Assembly (NCBI RefSeq): GCF_030867095.1
Contig: NC_081831.1
Location: forward strand, 22,544,001-22,608,000
Source: Alligator mississippiensis
Lineage: Eukaryota > Chordata > Crocodylia > Alligatoridae
Direction: 5' to 3'
DNA: 64,000 bases
Shown here: positions 48,810 to 62,104 of the stretch, piece after piece
Position numbering within the stretch: position 1 is the stretch's first letter
Layout: each line of letters opens with the position of its first letter
Position numbers and translations under genes: made by a program
The notes under the pieces: model-generated
What the model was told of the DNA's origin: nothing
Databases searched by the model: none
Seen by the model: only the letters and a program-made list of their open reading frames with translations

Positions 48810-51040
48810 GACCCAAGGCAATGCGCCTAGAGCAGCCGGCCAGCCCAGCGGCAAGCTGAGCCGTGGCGCTCTCCTGGCGCCCGCAGCCAGGCCCAGGCCA
48901 CACTGCCAGGCTCCCAGCTCCTGAGCCGGCTGCCAACGCCGCGCGCGTGTGGCTGGGGGGGAGGGAGGGCTGCGATGGGGGCTACGGCCTGCATTCCCCC
49001 CACCCCCCATCCCAAACCTACTGCCACCCGGTTGTGCTATGATAAAGCCGGCTGCGGCACTGTTTGCCTGCCAAGTCTCCCCCTTGCACACATGCACATG
49101 CAACACACACACACGGAGCTGCGGCATGTCAAGGTGCTCGCTGGGGCCTGGCTGTGCGGGTACCTGCGGCCACGGCCCGAACGAGGCAACACGCCCCTGC
49201 CAGGAGCCAGACAAAGGTGCACCGGCTGTTCCCAGCCCCCGCTTTGTTCGGGAAGTGAAAGGCAGTGTTATAAAATACCTGCCCCTGCCAACTCCCCTCC
49301 ACCAGTGAGATTAAAAGGAGGCTGGGGGGGAGGGATGGACTGGTGCCATAGGGCACAAAAGCTTTGGAAAGTTAAAAAGAAAAAAGAAAGAGAGAAGGGG
49401 AGAGAGGGAAAGTGAAAGTGAAAGAGAGAGGGGGAAAGAAGTAGAGAGAGAAAAGGGGTTGCCCCCCAGAAGAAACTCTCCCCAGGGTTGGGCTGGGCCT
49501 TGCCACCAGCTGTCCAGGTTGGGCTGGGAGCCTCTCCCTGAGCTGGGGATCAGGGCAGGGGACATGGTCACAGCTGCTGGTGTTACAGCAAGACGAGTGA
49601 GCAGAGCGTCCTCAGCCGAGCCGGGAGCGTGAAAACAGCAGCCGGCGAGAGAACAGAAGGAGCAGAGAAGTGGCAGAGAAGGAGGGGGAAGAAAACCCCA
49701 GCGACCACAGGGGAAAAGAGAAGTTCCCAAGCTGGAGAGAAGAGGAAGGGAATGAGGACAAAAAGATGGAGGGAATGTGGGAAGGAAGAAGGGAGAGAAA
49801 AATGGAGGGAGAAGGGGGAAAGGAGAAGAAAGATGGAGGGAGGGTGGGCACGAGGAAAAGAAGGTTTCGCAGGGCGCTCCTCTCCTTTATTGTGCTCTCC
49901 CACCACGCAGCCCAGGCACAGAGCCCTCGCTGGCGCCGGGAGACAGGGCGCTGCCCGGGCATGGGGCCCCAGTGCTGCCCACCCCAAGCTGGCCCACTTG
50001 GCATGTAAGCAAAGAAAGGAGGAGGGGGGAAAGCCCCCGGTGCCCTCAGCTGCACAGGCCCTGCACTGGAGAAGCCCTGATGGGCAACGCAGAGTGTCTG
50101 CAGGGCTGGCCCAGAGCCACTCTTGTTAGCTGGGAAAACCAGAAAGTACCAGGGCAGGCGACAGCGGTGAATCCGCCATGTTCAGCACCAGGACCGTGGT
50201 GGGCACGGGCCTCTGGGCCGCAAGTGGGGCTGGATGGCAGGGCCTGGCGAGACCCACCTGTCACCAGTGCTGGGGTGCTGGGACCAGCTGAAACTCAGGG
50301 GAATCTCGCTTTGTAGGGGGCACGAAGCCAAGGGGCTTGGCCTATAATTTAGCTCCTAGTAGGGGGGGTAGAGAGGTTCACCAGGGGGGTGCAACCTGGC
50401 CCCACAGAGGCAGATGCCCCCCAAGGCGGCAGGGGGCTGGACAGGGTGAGAGTGGGTGTTTCCCTGGTCCCAGGCCTTAGTGGCTGCAACAAATAAAACA
50501 GATCAGCGGGGAAGCTTCTCTCTGGGAAAGGAAGGATTGGGGAGGAGAGAAGACAGAGAAAAACGGGATGGCAGGGTAGGTCTAAAAGGAAGGAGGCAGC
50601 TAAACATAACCTGAGAGTTGGAGAGAAAGGGGGATGCAATGGGACAGAAAGAGGAGGGATACAAAATAATTCAGATGGGGTGCAAAACGTCCTGGATTGT
50701 TTAGCCCAGCCCGGGAGCTTGGCCCGGCTCCCTTGGCTGTGCAGTGTGGGGTGACGCCCTGCTGCCCTGAGAAAGCCTTTACTTTTGGCGGGGGGGGGGG
50801 GGGAAGCACACCAGCTGGGCCCCACCCCCACCAGGGACTTGCCAGGATTTTAATAGCATGTTTTTAAGATACCTCTTTCAGATCCCCCCACCCAAGGACC
50901 TGCTCTGAGCCCATGGGCTGGCTCCCAGCCTCTCACTCCCACCCCACTCCCCTCTGCTGCTCCCAGGCCTGGGAGATGGTTTATGAGTTTTAATAACTCC
51001 CAAGTCAAACTTTCCAAGTCTGCCCCCCACTCCCCCAACA
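48810..51040. other. Upstream NFIX region; no gene seen
   Basis: GC-rich patch at 48830-49250 (possible promoter flank of the candidate first exon), purine-rich low complexity at 49370-49460 and 49640-49870, a poly-G run at 50790-50802. Open frames reflect base bias. Confidence 0.4.
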
Positions 51041-51042
51041 CG

Positions 51043-51080
51043 TGCGCATGTGTGTGTGCGCACACACACACACACACACT
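51043..51080. repeat. (CA)n/(TG)n microsatellite
   Basis: GTGTGTGTGCGCACACACACACACACACA, short palindrome-like TG-CA junction. Confidence 0.75.
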
Positions 51081-51131
51081 CTTTTCATTTTGGGTCTCTT
51101 CTGCAGCGGCCGCGTGTAAAGCTTTCTCGGG

Positions 51132-51145
51132 GTTGCCATAGAAAC
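51132..51145. promoter_or_regulatory. RFX X-box
   Basis: GTTGCCATAGAAAC, both half sites present, inside non-repetitive sequence 2.3 kb upstream of the candidate first exon. Confidence 0.45.
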
Positions 51146-51599
51146 AGCCAGTGGCACCCTGGCTAACGAATCCCCCCAGGGAATGAACAGCGCATCGCCG
51201 CAGGCTCCAGGCCGGGTTGAGCAAGACCTGGGTCTCGGCGGCCTGTGGCTTGCACTTGCTGCTCGGGTCTGGGCCCGGCTGGAGGAGGAAACAGCAAGAG
51301 GTGGGGAAAAATCTTAGACCCAGAAAGTCAACAGCAAAATGCAAGAGGCCTTCTGGCAGACAACTGCAGGACCAGGAGCGTGGAAAGGGCATACCAACTT
51401 CTTTGCAAGAGGTTTTTGGGGGGGGGGGACAGGAGGAGGAAAAAAAGGCTCTGAGCCTGGAATAGTTCCTGCAAACTTTCTCCGCCACGCACACACTTTG
51501 CAGCCGCGGCCGCCCAACCACAACACACGCTGCGAGCAAACCGCTCCCTGCCTACAGAAATCAGCCACCGGGCTCTGGTGTGGGGGTGGGGAGCGGTCT

Positions 51600-52420
51600 C
51601 CCAGGCTGCCGTAAGTCAAGTGTATTTCTCATGCTTCTTTTTTCTTAATGCTCAGCTTCCCCCTACCCCTCAAAACCTCCCTCAGAACGCTGGGCCCAAT
51701 GCCGGCACTGAATTGAGGGTCCCTTGGTGGTGAGAATCAATCAGGATGTACCGCTCCATCCTTGCTATATCCCCGTCCACGCGTGGCCCACACGGTGCTG
51801 GAGCTGTATCCTCTTCCAGCCCCACGCCAGCGCCTATACGTCAGTGAAATAATTATATCGGTCTGTTTTCTCTCTGCATTCTTTTGCTCTAACACAAAGT
51901 GTTTGCTTGGTAAGTTTTTTCCCTCTCTGACCTGCTTTGGGTCGCACAAGAGAAAACTGTGCGGCAGACTCAATGTCCTAACGAACTTGAGTTAATTAAT
52001 GCTAAGAAAGAAAGAGGCTCCCCTCAGACACTTGAATCATGGTTCACTAGACCTTTCAGTGGGCTATTTGCAAAAAAAAAGGGGGCTGCATTCAAATATT
52101 TTTTCGTGTGTGAGCAGAGAACACAAACAACGCCAAGAGCAGCAGAAGGGGAAAATCCGATAGCAACAGCGAAGCCCCTGCTTGCAGACACTTATGCGCA
52201 ATAGGAAAGAAAAGGCCTTGATGTTCAGGGAATAGATCTATATATACATTTTTTCTCTCTTTTTTTTTTTCCTTTTGCTTCAGGACTGTTGGCAACAGCA
52301 AGCAACAACTAACAGAGGAGAGGCACGAGCTCGGCCGACATCCCCACCACGCCGGCCGGGCACAGCAACGATTCATACATAATTGAAGAAAATGTTTTTA
52401 ACGCTTCAGTGTGGGGGGTG
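51600..52420. other. Non-repetitive, possibly conserved non-coding block
   Basis: Balanced base composition, no repeat, many short transcription-factor-like words (GTTAATTAATG, TGAATCATGGTT, CATAATTGAAGA) and no reading frame of interest. Such blocks upstream of developmental regulators are often enhancers; inference only. Confidence 0.35.
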
Positions 52421-53094
52421 GGAGCTGAACCAGGGGGACCCGTCGGGAGCTCGGGACACAACAGCGGATGGGGGAAGAATTGCACGGGTGGCTCAGTAAG
52501 AGGCAGGGTCAGGGCAACGAGGGAGAATGGCTGTTGTGATGTCGGCTGGATCCTGACCCCGATGAAACTTTCCGAAACCAAACTCCTGCCAGGAGGATGA
52601 CATTGGGTCTGTTCTCAGGAGAGAACTAGGGAGGCGCGTCTAGGTCAGGAAGGACGGCGGGGGAAGCAAAAACCGGCCTTATGGTGCATGCTGATAGGAA
52701 CGTCATGGCTACAGCCTCACCCCATTTTGAAACAGACAGTGAGACGGTGAACCCAGGGAGTCATCCCTGAGACAATTGCCCCAACATAGTCCCCCCACCG
52801 GTCCCCTTGTTACTGCCCCTATTGCAACCCAGAATCTGTTTTATAATGTTCTGTAGCTGCTGTGAAAAAGTGGGATGCTCATAAACTCAGCCCCCCACTG
52901 GCTCTCAATCCCCCATCGGCCCCGTGAACACCATGCCAAGTTCCCTGCCTCCTGTTGGAAGCATAGGGCTGTGTCGACCAGGGCCCTACACAGAGTTCGG
53001 AGGATAATGGATTTTGCTGGCACAGTTTGATTAAAACACATTTAGGCTTTCAAGGGGCTGGAAAGCCCCGCTCGGATGGCAAGTGAGCCTCATC

Positions 53095-53180
53095 TCCCGC
53101 TTCAAGTTAATTAACGAGCATAAAGTGCTCAGAGGATGTAAAGCGCTATATAAATATTATCATTGTTATTATATGATTAG
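53095..53180 (+). repeat. L2/CORE-SINE 3' tail
   Basis: TAAAGTGCTCAGAGGATGTAAAGCGCTATATAAATATTATCATTGTTATTAT, quoted by landmarks: AAAGTGCTC, TGTAAAGCGCTATATAAA and ATTATTAT-like end. This is the characteristic L2-type 3' end also borrowed by MIR-like SINEs. Short and old. Confidence 0.6.
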
Positions 53181-53424
53181 GGGCTCCTTTTGTGCTCGTT
53201 GCAAAACCACTCCAGAGGCTGGTGCAATGAGTTCTGGGTGCACCAGGGCTCGGGAGGGAAGGCAAGACTGAGGAAGCAGGGAGGATGGCAGCCCAGTGTG
53301 GAGGGGATGAATCAGCCGTAGGCGCAGAAAGTCAGGAGCTATGGCCTGGGACCAAGGGATGCCTCGGCAATGGTATGGCAGGGCTGCAGGCTGGGATGGA
53401 GGGACGTGTACACGTATCAGATGA

Positions 53425-53690
53425 GGGAAGTGTGTGTGTATATATAAGTATATACACATGTATATATACGTACACACACAAGGCATATGGGTATATATAG
53501 ACCCATATACATGTGTGTATAAGAGTATACATATGTGTATATGTATGTGTATCTATATACACACATGTGCATGTATACATATACATGTGTATGTGCATGC
53601 GTATGAGTGTGTAGATATATGTACACACACGTGTGTATATACATGCACATGTATATGATGCATGTGTATACACACACATGCACACCCTGG
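53425..53690. repeat. Degenerate TATATG/CACATG repeat
   Basis: Alternating purine-pyrimidine sequence (GTATATATAAG, CACATGTATATATACG and so on) for 260 bp. Confidence 0.75.
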
Positions 53691-53699
53691 AGCCAGGGC

Positions 53700-54475
53700 C
53701 GAGGGCTCTGTATGTCAGAGCAAGACTCCCCGGCCAACTTACGACGGATGGGGAAGAAAAACAGCTACCACGGCTCTGGTCAGCCCCCCCACCCTTTGTT
53801 CCTATGAGCCCTTAAATTCACTCCTCGTTTTAAGAGAGGAGGGAAGCCGAAATAATGGAAGCAGTGAAGGCAAAATACCTCCCACGACAGCTCTGCCTCA
53901 AGCTGGAAAGAAGGTTTCGCTCCTGTAAAAGCCCAGGCAAGGGATCCTTGGCAGGCACAAAATCCACCACAGCCGGGAGAGAAACCCCCAAAACTACAGG
54001 AATTTAATTAAATGTGAAGTGGCTAAGAAAAATAAAAGGAGAAAGCCAATCCCTCCATGTGAAGAGGAGCTGGGCCCGAGAGCTGCCAGTGAGGTTGGGG
54101 CCCACACCTTTGGTGGGAGCTTTTTTGGAAACACAATATTGTTCCGCGGCTGCTTTTTTTTTCTGCACAGAGTAAAAACAAAAATCCTCTGCACAGCCAC
54201 TACCTGCACACTGGCCAACCTAGGGTGGCAGCACGAGGCCTCTAAAGAAACCCAACACATTTGCACCAGCTCCATTTCCCTTCCAGGCACTGGTAAACTT
54301 ACCATTGGAGCTGCTTTTATTGCCCCTTCTTCCCTCCCCCCAAAAATAACCTGTCCAAAGAAAATCTTCCAGCTCCCTCTGAAGTGGGTGAAAATGTTCC
54401 CTGAGGAATTTAGCCATAAAAAAGGGAGAAATTTAAAGATGTTATTAGAGTTTCTTTGACAGAAAATCAGAGCTG
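53700..54475. other. Unique upstream sequence; no gene seen
   Basis: Mixed composition, no exon or repeat recognised. Confidence 0.45.
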
Positions 54476-54477
54476 TT

Positions 54478-54481
54478 ATAT

Positions 54482-54517
<36 letters not shown>

Positions 54518-54705
54518 CATGCATATACGCACATATACATGTGTATGTGTATGTTTATATGCGTGTGTGTATATACGCATACATAGAAACATGTGTATGA
54601 ATATATGTGTGTACATACACACGTATGTATGTGTGTATACTTATATATAACATATATGTGTGTATGTGTATATATATACATACATACACACACACACACA
54701 CCTTT
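54478..54705. repeat. (TA)n/(TG)n/(CA)n compound microsatellite
   Basis: (TA)n at 54480-54494, (TG)n to 54518, TATG/ACAT variants, and (CA)n at 54685-54702. Confidence 0.8.
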
Positions 54706-56160
54706 TAAAAATAGGGGTGTTTTTTAACCAGTAAATCATTTTAAAAACAGCCCCCTTTTTCCCAGGGAAGAGAGCAGTACTACTGGCCACAAAGTATGAC
54801 CGGACCATATCTGACCCAAAGCATTGAACAGAATGAAGTCTTTGGCATCCATTCTATTTATTTCTGTCTTGTCTTATCCATCCTACCCCCCACCACTCCA
54901 ACCAGTGTCCCCAACCTAGCAAAGCCTCAGCTGTGGAAAGAGCAGAAATTGCCTGCCTGTGATTTGCCTCTGTGCATAAGCGATGACGATGGATGCACCG
55001 CGCCTGCTCCCTGATAACCACCCATGACAGCAGCAACTCCAGAGGAAAAGTGTGTTGCAACCTGCCCCTTTGCTGAGCTGCATTAGAGGGGATGGATGCA
55101 GGGCTCCCAGAAGGCAGGCACCTGCCACGCCAGGTCTGCAACCTCCTGAGATGAGGTGGAGGAGGAGGGTCTCCCGCAGTTTCGACACCCCTCGAAAATC
55201 GATGCAGCACAGGGAATGGAGCCCAGGCCCTGGCCCACAGCCCTGACGGACCTCAGGCCTTTGCTTTTTAATATTCCACCAGCATAGCCTTAAGGGAGAA
55301 AAAAAGTCTAGGGCTGTTTGCAGAAAATGTGATAGCCCGACCCATGCATCAGCTCTGCTCACGTCGGAGCCCTGTCTCCAGTCTCCAGGGCAGCCACCAG
55401 GAGGAAGGAGGGAAATGAGAACGGCTTGGAAAGCCAGCATGAGGAAGATGGCTAGATCCACTCCGCACATGAGGCTGCCTTCAAAAGGAGGGGAAGAGGG
55501 GGAAAAAGTTCCTCGCTGGAGGAAGCAGAAGTTCTTGACGGCAGAGGAGACAATGCAAGTGCCACCAGAACGAGCAGGGCAATTTATCCCTCACCTTCTA
55601 ATTATCCCTACTGAGAACGCTTCTTATATAAAAAAAAATCTATTCTAGCACTTACAAAAAAGCTAGTTCCCCCCCTCCTTCCCGCACTCATCAGAGGCTT
55701 TCAAACAGCAGCGGAGCCCAGGCATTTGCTCCAAGGGGAGGGGATCTTGCGCTTTCAAACTGAAAGCATGTTGCCGTGAAAAAGGAGCTATAAATTCTCC
55801 GCGAGGCCGGAGGCTGGGAACGTGCGTGGCCAGTGCTGTCCATATGGGAGCAAAGCGCCTGGCCCCCGTGTGGGAGCAAATGCCCTACACAAGCCTGGCG
55901 CCCACCTGGGCCAACTCCCCAGGGTTTCCAGGCCCTGCACCCTCAGCATTCACTTCTAAACAGATTGGGCTTCAGTTCAGGGCTGACTGGCGACAGCCCC
56001 CTCGAAGCTGCTGCAGCTTCCCAGACAAGTATTGCTCTGTCTGATTTTTACAGACAGAAGTGTTTTACAGGCCATACAAGTGTTTTCTACGGCCTCATTC
56101 TCACCTGCTGGCCCTGACCATCACAAGGAAAAGAACTGAATAAACTACAAACCGTTTGCT
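54706..56160. other. Unique upstream sequence; no gene seen
   Basis: Contains a short local duplication, ATGGGAGCAAAGCGCCTGGC and GTGGGAGCAAATGCC, at 55843-55885. Otherwise nothing recognised. Confidence 0.45.
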
Positions 56161-56164
56161 TTCA

Positions 56165-56400
56165 TTTAAATCATTGAGAAATGGGACTGGAAGGGACCTT
56201 CAAAAGTCACATCTAGTCTACCCCCTGCCTGAGGAAGGATCACCCCCATCCAAACTATCCCAAACAAATCCATTGTCCAAACTCTTAGCAAAACTACTGT
56301 CTACCCTGACACAGCACCAGGCATCACACTCAAGCCTGCCACAGGGCATGGTAGCCAATTTGCAAAAAACACCCCCTATTCTCCCTCCTCTAAAAAATCA
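56165..56400 (-). mobile_element. CR1 LINE 3' fragment
   Basis: ACTGGAAGGGACCTTCAAAAG, CATCTAGTCTACCCCCTGCC and CCCAAACAAATCC are the reverse complement of the CR1 3' region, so the element points to the minus strand. 5'-truncated, about 230 bp, diverged; the later half is less certain. Confidence 0.7.
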
Positions 56401-59400
56401 GCCATAGTGTCCAGGCTGGATCTCCTGGGTGAGGGCCTGGAAAGGGTTAATAATGTGTTGAGCGATGTCACGTGTGCTGTGGGCCAAGGGCGCCTGCCAC
56501 AGGTAACTGCAATGCCCTGGCATGTAGCTGCAGGCAATGGCTGTGCTGGTCCATTGCCTTTGCCTTGACACATCTGAACCTTTTAGGTGCCCCAGGAATG
56601 AGAATCTCAAGAGGGGCAGAGGTGGCAAAACATGGTGTCTGGCCTCAACAGTGGGCTTCATTTCGCACTAGAGAGCAGACCTGTGCTGTTCCCTGAGGGA
56701 ACCTAGCTCTGCTGAGGGTCATGGGTGTAAGACAGGGACAGGAGCATTCATGGAAGACCCACGGGAGGGGAATCAGGTAGCATGACACCCTGTTAACAGC
56801 CCCTGGGCTTCAGCACCTTTTGAGAAGCTGGAGGGGAGGAATGGGCTTCAGGGGCTCTGGCTCCAGCCTCCATTTGCCTACAGGATCTAGAGAACCTGTC
56901 AATCCTACCCCCAGCTGGCTCCAAGGACAGGCACAAGAGGCTGAGGGGAGTGATATCAGCTTCAGGCCCAGTCCTGTCCAATATCTTTTCCCCACCGCTG
57001 GTCCAACAGCAGGGATGATGAACACAGGGGCTGCTCACTCCTGGCCCCTGAGGCTAAGGGAAGTAGCAAGAATAGCCTAGGCTACATAGAGAGAGGGCAA
57101 TGCCCCCATGCTCCCTGCTCTTGCCCTGACCCCGTTTTGACTGCATTCAGTGGTGCAACCCCTCTACCTACACAAGCCGAGGTGTTCCTGAGGAGCTTCC
57201 CATGTCAGGGTCCAATATGCTTTGTCTGGGCCTCACAAACGGCCCAATTAAATCCACCGGAGACAACTCAGCTGCTCTTTTCTCATTTGCCTCCGAGGGG
57301 GGAGGGCAGGAATCAGCCCCGCTCCAATGCCTCCCTCCAACATGTGAGGTTCCCAGGAGCAGCAGCACCCAGAGGAAATCTGTGGATCTGCCATGGGCTC
57401 TGCATAATGGCCTCTAGATTCCCCCAGGTCCCTGTCCCCATCAGTGTCCCCAAACATGACCCCAGGGCCCCTGGCCTGGCAGACTCCTCTCAGATCCAGC
57501 CTGGGCAGCTGAAAGGGAAGAAGAAAGAAACCCAATTCAGCCCTACTAGAGACAAGTGACTCTCCTTCCCTCTAATCCCCGCTTCTTCCCTCACAAGGGC
57601 ACAATGTAGCTCCTCCATACCCGCCAAAAGTGTGTGGGGAAACCAGCCTTCCCCGACCCTGGCCCTGGCCTTGGCCCCGTACAGCACAGCCTGAGATTGC
57701 AGCACACAGACAAGCCTTGGAATGGGGCTTTGAGGGGCTTCGGCAGGAGGGGGTGGGGTGTGAAAGCCTTTGGGAACGTTTTCAGATTTGGTTTCATGCA
57801 CGGCCTTTGTGCCTAAAGAGCAAGAGAGAAGTGGGGGGAGAGAGAGTTTAAAAACAGACAGAGAGGGAAGAAGGGAGCCAGACACCCCCCCTCCACCCCC
57901 CCAGTACAGACTGGTGGGGCCAGGATGGGTATAAAACTGGCACCAAAGAGGGTCAAGGCTCTGAAGGATGCCTGTCAAATGAAACTCATGGAGGATGAGC
58001 GGCAGGACATGAAGCAACCCAAACCCTCCTCTACCTCTTGCCCAGTCTCCGGACAGAGGGTGGAGGGTGCCAGGGCTGGCAGAGGCAGCTGCCTGGCATG
58101 AGGCTCCCCAGGCTGGGCCACGTGTCTGGACCTTGGGGAAAATGGGGGACAGCCGGGGCGCAGGGCATCTTGGGAAGCCCGAAGGCAGCCACCACAGCCT
58201 GGCTCCAGCCAAGCCTTTGTTTAAATCTTGGCGTCCATGCGGGAGGCGTACCCAGGGTCTCATGCATGGAGAGCCACAGGACACGGGCATGTTTTCCTCC
58301 CTGCTGGCACACTCATGTGCACATGCATGCACATGCAACTAACACACAGACACACACAGTTCTGGGGGGCTCCATCCTGTCCCGGCAGGGAGGGGGGCAG
58401 GAGAACCACATGGCAGGAAGGTGTGGGCTGGCAAGAAAACAAGAGTGGGATGAGTCCAAAGCAGGCACTGGTGCGTCGCGGCCGCCAAGGCCTGGAGCGA
58501 GATGAATTGGTCCTAATCTTCCCCAGGGCCTCATTAAGCTGAGTGGATTCTGCTGTCAGGCAGGAGGGGAGCCCTTGTTAGGGGGCAACCGGAAAACGGG
58601 GGGGCACTTTAGGGAGGGACTCACAGCCCCCCTGTCCCCCCTCCCCACCATGGCTGCTAAGGTCTTAACCAGCCCCTGCTCCAGCCTGATAGAAGATGGA
58701 ATTGAAGACATGGTGTCTGCCCCATGTCTCCCCCCTCATACCACCTCACCACTGCCACAGGGGGAGCCTCACACTAATGCGCACTGGGAAGTCCCAACAA
58801 TGAGGAAAATAATTACCATTCACTGCACCCCGCAGCCCAGACCCCCAAGAGCTCCTCGTCCCAGGTAAAAGCCAGGGCTGCAGCAGAGACCCTTGTTCCC
58901 CCCTGCCACAGCGTACACACATGTGTGCACACACCTGAGCCAATGCCCACAGCAGCTTGCAAGGCAGCACATCAAGCTGGCGTGGCCAGTGCTGCAGGAT
59001 ACAGGGAGGCACGAACTGCCCTGTCCCCCAACTACCATCTAACCCCTTTCCCCAGGGCTACCCCGAGCAGAGTCCACTGAGCTGATTGTTTTCCCTTGGC
59101 AGTGACCTCAAACCTGACATGGGAGAGCAGGACAGGTTGGCTGGAGGGGAAGGAAACATCCGCTCAGAGCTTCATGCCTGCGAAGAGGATGCTGCTGCTT
59201 CCTCTGGCGGGGAAATAGGGACGGAGGTCAGGTAGGGCCGGGAGGAAGGCAGGGCTGCAGGCTGGCCCAGGCTGGGAAGGCAAGTCCACAGCTTCCTGCC
59301 CTGCTCACCTGGCCCCGGGCCACTACCTCCGGGATTCAGGGCCCAGTCCAGCCCCCAACCCCCAGCATGAAGGGCAAAGGCAGGAGCCATACTCCAGCCA

Positions 59401-60825
59401 CAGTGAGATGGACAGCTCTGGACCAGCTGGCACTGAGCTCAGGGCACTACAGCATCTTGGGTCCAGGCCCAGAGCAGGCCCTGGCTGTGAGGTCTGTGCT
59501 TTACAGGGGCTGGCATTGGAGCTGGCTTGGGTATCTATCCCTGACCTAGTGCTGGGGCCAGGGTTCTTCTCCAGGGCCAGGACCCTACCCCTGCAGCTTC
59601 CCCTGCCTGCACAACGTGGAATCTCTGGGACATGGGTGGGGGAGCCCTGATGGGCCCAACAGAAGCCTCACCTGGGGATCCCGGTAGAATAGACAGCTGT
59701 TCCCATGTCAGCTGGAGTGGGAGGGACACACATGCCAGCGAGGGCCAAAGCCTCACTCTGCTGAGCTCCTGAGCCTAGCAAGCATGCGGGTCAATGAACA
59801 ATGGATGGACAGAAGGACAGACAGCTTTCCTGCTCCCTCCATGGGGGCATAGTCACTACAGCTGCGCACAGAGCTGTGAGGCAGGGGCTGGGGACCGGCG
59901 CTGGCTGGGGTCCTGCTCCCCAGGAGCCACGATCAAATATTCATCACTGGTCACCCAACACCAAGTGTCTCCAACCTCATGTCCAGCCATCCCAGAGCCA
60001 CACTGTTGTCTCTGCGCACCTCCCTGCACCTACCGGCTGGGGTGGAGGGGCATGGGGAGGAAAGAGCAGAGCCCCCAAGGCTCATCCCCCACAAACCTGC
60101 TGCCCCAAATCCCAGCCATGCTCAGGCTGTGACACCTGCATGCCCCTGGTCTCGGCCCCACAGCCCCTAACGCTCATGCTTCTCTGCCACCAGGGAAGCT
60201 ACAAACACTGCCAAACACAGGAAGCTACTCTGCTGCCCGGAAGCCTGTGGACATCTGCTGTGGGGAGAACAGGGTCTGGCATGTCACAGAGTCACCAGGG
60301 CACCAAAGGAGCCCAGGCATGTTTTACCAGGAGCAAAATGACCTGTTGGCAACCACAGAGCACAGGAGGGAGGGAACCCAGGTGTCTGGGACTCACCTCT
60401 AGCAGCTTCCTACCCGTCATTCCCTGCTGCCTCTACATGCAGGGGGCAGAGGCTGAGCAAGACCCTCCTGGCAAGACCCTCCTGGCTCCTGGATTCCTTC
60501 AGTCTTACACCAGGGCCCAGGCTGAGCTTGGATGTCCTCCCCACCCTCAGTCCTGGGATGCCTGGGGCCTGTGAGGAGGGCCAAGGGTATGGGGGAGGGG
60601 TCCGGGGAGCTTATGCTTTGAATTCAGAGAGATGCCGAGATAGAAGCCTCGAGCCCCAGCACCACAAAGAACAAGTTTCCACAGGGCAGGCCTGGGCCGC
60701 AGCCAGAACGTCCTCAAGTAACATCAGATGCTGCTCTGCAAACTTTGTTTTTCTCAGGAGCAAAAAACCAAGGAAAGAGCTGGAGAATGAATGAACGGTG
60801 GGACAGGGCCCTGGCTGACACGCAA
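56401..60825. other. Unique upstream sequence; no gene seen
   Basis: GC-moderate sequence with a short CA stretch near 58310-58355. No splice-supported frame, RNA gene or recognised repeat. Confidence 0.4.
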
Positions 60826-61300
60826 CATGAATGCACACGCCCACGCATGCACAGCAGCCCCTGCTACTGGCACACAGAGTCTGAGTGCAACCACGGCACA
60901 TGCAAGGGTGAGAATAAGTGTGCCCTAAGGCAAGGGAAAGTGTGGCCACGCTTAGCAGTGTATGAAGACAGCTTGTGTGTGATTGTGGACACATGTGTGC
61001 ATAGTGGAAGAACATGCCTGAGCAGGTGCAAGACCCCACCTGGCTGCATGCAACTGTGTGCATGTATGAGAACACACATGTGCAAAAGCAAGCATTTGTA
61101 CACATATGTGCAAAAGCCAGCATGTCTTGTGCACAAGTAGGTGCCTGCGGGGAAGCGTGTGACTGCCCAGGCAGATACACATGTGTGTGCATGCCCTGGA
61201 GAGTGAATGAATGGGAATGCTTGCATGCACCAGCACAAGCAAGCTTGTGCCAACCGCACACCTGTGTGCATGAGGGGGCATGTGTGTACCTGTGCAGGCC
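60826..61300. repeat. Degenerate CA/TG repeat
   Basis: CACACATG, GTGTGCATG and related words in both orientations, akin to 7986-9250. Confidence 0.65.
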
Positions 61301-61309
61301 AGATCCTCC

Positions 61310-62104
61310 CCCAGCACCTTCCCCAGCACCTCCAAGCTACACATAATCCTTTCTCCGGCTGGGCCCCACCTGGGCTTTGCTCACAGTTGCACATGGTCAC
61401 CCAGCTCCTCAAGCATACACCAGCCACAGCCCAGGCACCCCTGTGACCCCCAGTTTCCCTTGCTGCAACCACTGCTGCCTCCTCCCCTCCCAATACCGGG
61501 GATACAACCAAGGAGTCCCAGGCTCCAGCCTCCCTCCCTTGTCATGCTCTAATGTGCCGGTCCTCAGGTGGGCCCAGACCCACCATCGCAGCCCTCCCTC
61601 CAGCCGCTGGGTCTCAGGAAGGATCCTAGACCCTGTGGGAAGGGGCTGCTTCAATGGAGCCTGGCTTATCTGGCAGCTCCAGTCTCCCAGCACTTCCCAC
61701 TGCCTGTCACTGCCCAGCCAGGGGACAGACGTTGCCCCAGAATGGGAGAGATGCCTCCCGTGTGCTCAGGGCATGGGGCGAAGCTGTCTGGTCCACCTGC
61801 AGGAGGTGCTGGATCCAGGCCAGAAGCTCAGCTCAGCCTCAGCCCAGCCTGCCCAGAGCCAGAGCTGCTGGGGCCCTGGCCGGGCTGGCGCTGGGAGTGT
61901 GTCTCCCATCCATAAAGGGATTTTAGAAAGAAAACGCAGACATTTCACCTCAGAAACTTGGTCTTTTCTCGGTGAACCTTAAACAAAATAAATAAGCAAA
62001 ACCCTGAACCCTCAAAAGAAAGCGAGAGGGAGGGAGGGGAGGGAGGAGGCGGGAAGGAGGAAATCAGGCTGCGAGCCACAAACCAGGCCAGGGGTGCCAA
62101 CAGG
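61310..62104. other. Upstream sequence below the promoter-like block; no gene seen
   Basis: If the block at 62132-62216 is active, transcripts would run through here on the minus strand. A possible donor CTGAG|GTGAAA lies at 61949/61948, but an ATG-initiated frame across it would join NFIX exon 2 in the wrong phase, so a non-coding leader is more likely. Confidence 0.35.
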
